Shown here piece by piece: positions 30,736-33,042 of a stretch of DNA of 33,042 nucleotides. The first letter of the stretch is position 1; each line of letters starts with the position of its first letter. A program made the position numbers and the translations under genes. The DNA comes from Methylotenera_A sp036675645 (GTDB taxonomy: Bacteria; Pseudomonadota; Gammaproteobacteria; Burkholderiales; Methylophilaceae), in NCBI GenBank assembly GCA_036675645.1, contig JAKFEP010000046.1, forward strand, positions 1 through 33,042, given 5' to 3'. Under the pieces are notes generated by a model that made no database searches, was not told where the DNA came from, and saw nothing but the letters and a program-made list of their open reading frames with translations.

Positions 30736-30860
30736 CCCACCGTGCTCACCGTGGCACCTATAAACTCTATATATTAAATAAATAACCCTATATATATCCC
30801 TATATTACCTATATTTAATTAAATAATATCTTTTAGTACAGCCACGGTGAGCACGGTGGG
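30736..30860. other. Candidate replication origin of the satellite
   Basis: CCCACCGTGCTCACCGTGGC (30736-30755) and its exact reverse complement (30841-30860) flank 85 bases of almost pure A/T. Each 20-mer contains two CACCGTG units, giving four iterons in all. The core has three CCTATAT repeats (30787, 30799, 30808) and runs such as TTTAATTAAATAAT. Iterons flanking an AT-rich unwinding region of about 80 bp is the known layout of SaPI origins, which are bound by the island's own primase-helicase. Function is inferred from structure; the repeats are directly seen. Confidence 0.65.
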
Positions 30861-30888
30861 AGAACTGATTCGAAATTCGGCGAACACA

Positions 30889-31605
30889 TTAAGGTAGGCT
30901 ATCAAGAATTTTTTCTTCCGATTCCCGCATGCGTTTAAGTAGTGATATGTGCTTTTTTAGTTTCTTCTCACTAATTTGCATAGCCTTGCAAATAGCGACC
31001 CTTGAAACATCAAATTCATTATCTACGCGATTATCTAATTTATCCCTAAGTTTTTCGGCAAGAACGGGATCATTATCTTTTCTAGCTTGCTTAAGTGCTG
31101 CTTTAGTCTCGATATGATTCTGTATTTTTTCAGCTTTTGTTTTTTCAAACAGCTTTATTGTTTCCATCGCTATTTCAGGCGTTATATGTTCTGTTTTTCT
31201 TGTATTTGGCTTACGAGGGATATTCTTTGTTTTAGATTTTTCAAAAAACTCGGTAAGCATTGCTTTAGCCAACCAACTAGGAGGCGCTATTTGATGCTCA
31301 GCTATTAAAACTAGAGCTTTATTAAAAGCTGATTTTTTTACGATTCGGCTGATTTTACTATCAGTATAAATATCGTAAATTTTTGGAAGATGTTCGTATT
31401 TGCAACGCCATCGTGCTTGAGGGCACAATGGGTCAATAATCATTTCGCCAAATTTACTTCCCTCTACTGGAATGAGCATTACTTCCTCAGGCATAGGGGG
31501 GATGTTATTATCAACTTTACTTAAGCGCTTTTGCTCTTCTAATAGGGCAACCCCTTCAGGTAAATACATTGAAGGATCAAGTTCGTCTTCAAATTCATCG
31601 CTCAT
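30889..31605 (-). CDS. Hypothetical satellite protein, possible regulator or replication factor
   Basis: I start this at MSDEFEDELDPSMY (238 aa), 5 bases after a perfect AGGAGG; the ATG 18 bases earlier lacks this. It overlaps the integrase stop by 11 bases, so the two are coupled. The N-terminal half is acidic. The C-terminal half is lysine-rich and helical, ending in FDVSRVAICKAMQISEKKLKKHISLLKR, which looks like a helix-turn-helix. The position next to the origin-like repeats is suggestive of DNA binding. I do not recognise a family. Confidence 0.7.
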   Translation of the reverse strand: MSDEFEDELDPSMYLPEGVALLEEQKRLSKVDNNIPPMPEEVMLIPVEGSKFGEMIIDPLCPQARWRCKYEHLPKIYDIYTDSKISRIVKKSAFNKALVLIAEHQIAPPSWLAKAMLTEFFEKSKTKNIPRKPNTRKTEHITPEIAMETIKLFEKTKAEKIQNHIETKAALKQARKDNDPVLAEKLRDKLDNRVDNEFDVSRVAICKAMQISEKKLKKHISLLKRMRESEEKILDSLP

Positions 31606-32746
31606 CACTGCCTCCTGTAACAAATGCTGCCCAATCTTCCATCAACTTGCGACGTTTATCAAGCAAGTCGCTACGTGCGTATGCAGCCTCAGCTTTATCT
31701 TTCAATTGATGGGCTAGGGCGTGTTCAATAACTTCACGTGGATGTGCTGTAGATTCACCCGCCCAATCGCGAAAGGTAGAGCGGAAGCCATGTACAGTTA
31801 CGTCAGTTATCCCCATGCGCCTAAGCACAGCAGAAATGCTCATATCGCTTAGTTTTCCACCGCGACGAGCAGGGAATAAAAGCTTGTTTGTTTCGTCTGT
31901 TCTAGTAGGTATACATTCAAGTGCCTTTTGGGTTAATGGCACACGATGCTCTTTGCCAGCTTTCATCCGTTCTGGTGGGATTATCCATAGGTCTTCTTTG
32001 TCTAGCTCGTCCACTGTAGCCCCTCGTGTTTCGCCTGAACGAGTAGCATTAAGTATCGTCCACCTTAAGGCCGCTGCGCCAATGCCATCCATAATTTTTA
32101 GTTTTTCCCAGAATGCGGGTAAATCCCTGTAGTCCATTGCTGGATAATGTTCCACTTTTGCAATCTTGCTTCGTTTGGGTAGGATGGCTGCTAAATGTCC
32201 GCTCCAACGCGCTGGATTCTCGCCTGAACGAAAGCCTTGAGCAGTAGCGTAATTAAGTATCTTTTCTATACGTCCACGAACACGGCTCGCAGTTTCAGTT
32301 TTAGTTTCCCATATTGGCTTGAGGACATTTACGATTTGCTTTGTATCAATTGCCTTTACAGGTAATTTGCCGAGAGTAGGGTAGACATAGGCCTTCAATG
32401 ATGAGTGCCACTGGCTGGTGGACTTTGGGTTTTTCCAGCCTGCTTTGTGAGAGTCTATATATGATTCTGCAAGCGCCATGAACAAATCACTTCCAACTTT
32501 AATCTTACGTTCGGGCAATTCACCGCGTTTAATCGTTCGTCGTAAGTCAAACGCCTTTTCTCTAGCTTCCTGCAAAGACACAATTGGGAATCCACCTAAA
32601 CCGTAGTCAGTAGTTTTGCTATCCTTTGTAATTCTTAGTGCCCAATCGCGCGATCCTGATTCTCGAACTCGCAAAACTAAACCATCACCATCATAGTAAC
32701 GCCCAGCCTCTGCCTGCCTTACTTTTTTGTCGTTAAGTTTACCCAT
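31595..32746 (-). CDS. P4-type tyrosine integrase
   Basis: The protein has 383 residues. The N-terminal arm-binding domain (GRYYDGDGLVLRVRESGSRDWALRIT..., DUF4102 type) is followed by a core-binding domain (SHKAGWKNPKSTSQWHSSL) and a catalytic domain with Arg236 (ATRSGE), HGFRSTFRDWA (His319, Arg322), EHALAH (His342/His346) and nucleophile Tyr356. It integrates and excises the element at tRNA-Ser. A GAGAGGAA ribosome site precedes the ATG, and the right arm-type repeat lies 11 bases upstream of it, so integrase binding may repress its own expression. It sits at the end opposite the intact tRNA. Confidence 0.95.
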   Translation of the reverse strand: MGKLNDKKVRQAEAGRYYDGDGLVLRVRESGSRDWALRITKDSKTTDYGLGGFPIVSLQEAREKAFDLRRTIKRGELPERKIKVGSDLFMALAESYIDSHKAGWKNPKSTSQWHSSLKAYVYPTLGKLPVKAIDTKQIVNVLKPIWETKTETASRVRGRIEKILNYATAQGFRSGENPARWSGHLAAILPKRSKIAKVEHYPAMDYRDLPAFWEKLKIMDGIGAAALRWTILNATRSGETRGATVDELDKEDLWIIPPERMKAGKEHRVPLTQKALECIPTRTDETNKLLFPARRGGKLSDMSISAVLRRMGITDVTVHGFRSTFRDWAGESTAHPREVIEHALAHQLKDKAEAAYARSDLLDKRRKLMEDWAAFVTGGSDER

Positions 32747-32757
32747 TTGTTTTCCTC

Positions 32758-32777
32758 TCGACCCTTTATTAGACCCT
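32758..32777 (+). repeat. Candidate integrase arm-type site, right copy
   Basis: An exact copy of the 20-mer at 22784, in the same orientation. It lies between the int start codon and a small inverted repeat, TTCTAATTA (32778-32786) / TAATTAGAA (32793-32801), which may be a second operator or excisionase site. Confidence 0.7.
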
Positions 32778-32919
32778 TTCTAATTATCGCTCTAATTAGA
32801 AATAAGGCAAACGATATCGAACTAGAAAACAAAAATATATTGGGTTAAGTACATAAAAGTTATGATAAAATATGATTTTAAGAAATTCTTCGAACTTCTT
32901 AGAACTACCTGCGGGGAGG

Positions 32920-32935
32920 TCACCTCTTCCGCCAA
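32920..32935 (+). other. attR core
   Basis: The second copy of TCACCTCTTCCGCCAA, a displaced 3' end of tRNA-Ser without the rest of the gene. It marks the right end of the element. Confidence 0.9.
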
Positions 32936-32956
32936 GTTTATGTAGGTAATCTTCAG

Positions 32957-32984
32957 TGCCGCTTAAAGCCAAGCGGCATTTTAT
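32957..32984 (+). terminator. Displaced chromosomal terminator of tRNA-Ser
   Basis: Stem TGCCGCTT / AAGCGGCA with loop AAAGCC, then TTTTATTTT. It lies 22 bases beyond the attR core and probably followed the tRNA gene directly before integration. Confidence 0.85.
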
Positions 32985-33016
32985 TTTGATTTATAAATGA
33001 TTTCTAAGGAATTTTC

Positions 33017-33042
33017 ATGAGCCAAATTCAAATCGATCACAA
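33017..33042 (+). CDS. Start of the next chromosomal gene (3' cut by window)
   Basis: Only eight codons are seen (MSQIQIDH) after a TAAGGA ribosome site 6 bases upstream. Too little to assign a product. Confidence 0.5.

Larger units (their letters stand above)
22716..32935. mobile_element. Integrated phage satellite (PICI-like) in tRNA-Ser, about 10.2 kb
   Basis: The element is bounded by 16-bp direct repeats (attL at the tRNA, attR at 32920). It carries, in order, an alpA regulator, a PrimPol-helicase replication gene, a major capsid gene, a possible decoration protein, small genes including a P27-like small terminase, then on the minus strand a two-gene CBASS system, a DUF1508 protein, a small unknown, an origin-like region, an unknown 238-aa protein and a P4-type integrase. 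No portal, large terminase, protease, tail or lysis gene is visible. In the circular form int and alpA would face away from attP across about 390 bp. The modular content and size match phage-inducible chromosomal islands. Encoding a capsid protein and small terminase without the rest of a head module is unusual. Confidence 0.85.

Noticed and set aside
30583..30777. A plus-strand frame of 64 codons near the origin-like region
   Set aside because: It is antisense to the small basic protein and runs into the iteron, with no ribosome site.
30781..30815. The short CCTATAT repeats as a CRISPR array
   Set aside because: Units are 7 bases with 2-5 base gaps, far too short for repeats and spacers; no cas gene is present.
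30736..30860. The 20-bp inverted repeats as a transcription terminator
   Set aside because: The loop would be 85 bases long, there is no T-run directly after the stem, and each arm has internal heptamer repeats, which fits iterons better.
22716..32935. An integrative conjugative element
   Set aside because: No relaxase, coupling protein or type IV secretion gene is present; capsid and terminase-like genes point to a phage satellite.

Overview
The window looks like a betaproteobacterial chromosome, probably a Methylophilaceae-type methylotroph. This is inferred from the rpsF-priB-rpsR-rplI-dnaB-radA order (priB at this position is a beta/gamma trait), the hpnCDE squalene genes, a PQQ-type quinoprotein and moderate GC. 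Nothing in the sequence fixes the genus. A 10.2-kb integrated element occupies the right-hand third.

Positions 1-10756 (minus strand). At the left edge is a split MnmC pair: an FAD oxidoreductase cut by the window edge, and the methyltransferase MnmD. To its right is an 11-gene leftward cluster that starts with an ECF sigma factor and a membrane RskA-type anti-sigma factor. It continues through a CFA-synthase-like methyltransferase, DUF2878 and DUF1295 membrane proteins, a DUF6134 secreted protein, a lipocalin lipoprotein, an acyl desaturase, a flavin oxidoreductase, DUF1365 and a second CFA synthase. Spacing is short or overlapping throughout. The gene set recalls the mycobacterial sigK-rskA-ufaA1 operon and the RpoE/ChrR lipid regulons, so I read it as a stress-induced pathway that makes modified (methylated, cyclopropane or furan-type) fatty acyl chains. 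A PQQ-type quinoprotein dehydrogenase is transcribed divergently from the sigma gene.

Positions 12682-22730. A strong promoter drives rpsF-priB-rpsR-rplI, followed by a terminator, dnaB and radA. Next come an orphan 2OG-Fe(II) oxygenase, hpnC-hpnD-hpnE on the minus strand (squalene for hopanoids), a methylthioinosine phosphorylase with peptide deformylase, and tRNA-Ser(UGA).

Positions 22716-32935. This is a compact element integrated at the 3' end of tRNA-Ser. A 16-bp core is repeated at both ends, and a 20-bp candidate integrase arm site lies just inside each end. It encodes an AlpA regulator, a PrimPol-SF3 helicase replication protein, an HK97-type major capsid protein, a possible decoration protein, a P27-like small terminase, several unknown small proteins, a P4-type integrase and a two-gene CBASS system (CD-NTase plus S-4TM effector). 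It has an origin-like structure: 20-bp inverted iterons flanking an 85-bp AT-rich core. No portal, large terminase, protease or tail gene is visible. I read it as a phage satellite (PICI-like) that brings its own capsid protein, packaging-specificity subunit and a defence cargo. This is the most interesting object in the window.

Positions 32936-33042 carry the displaced terminator of the tRNA gene and the first codons of the next chromosomal gene.
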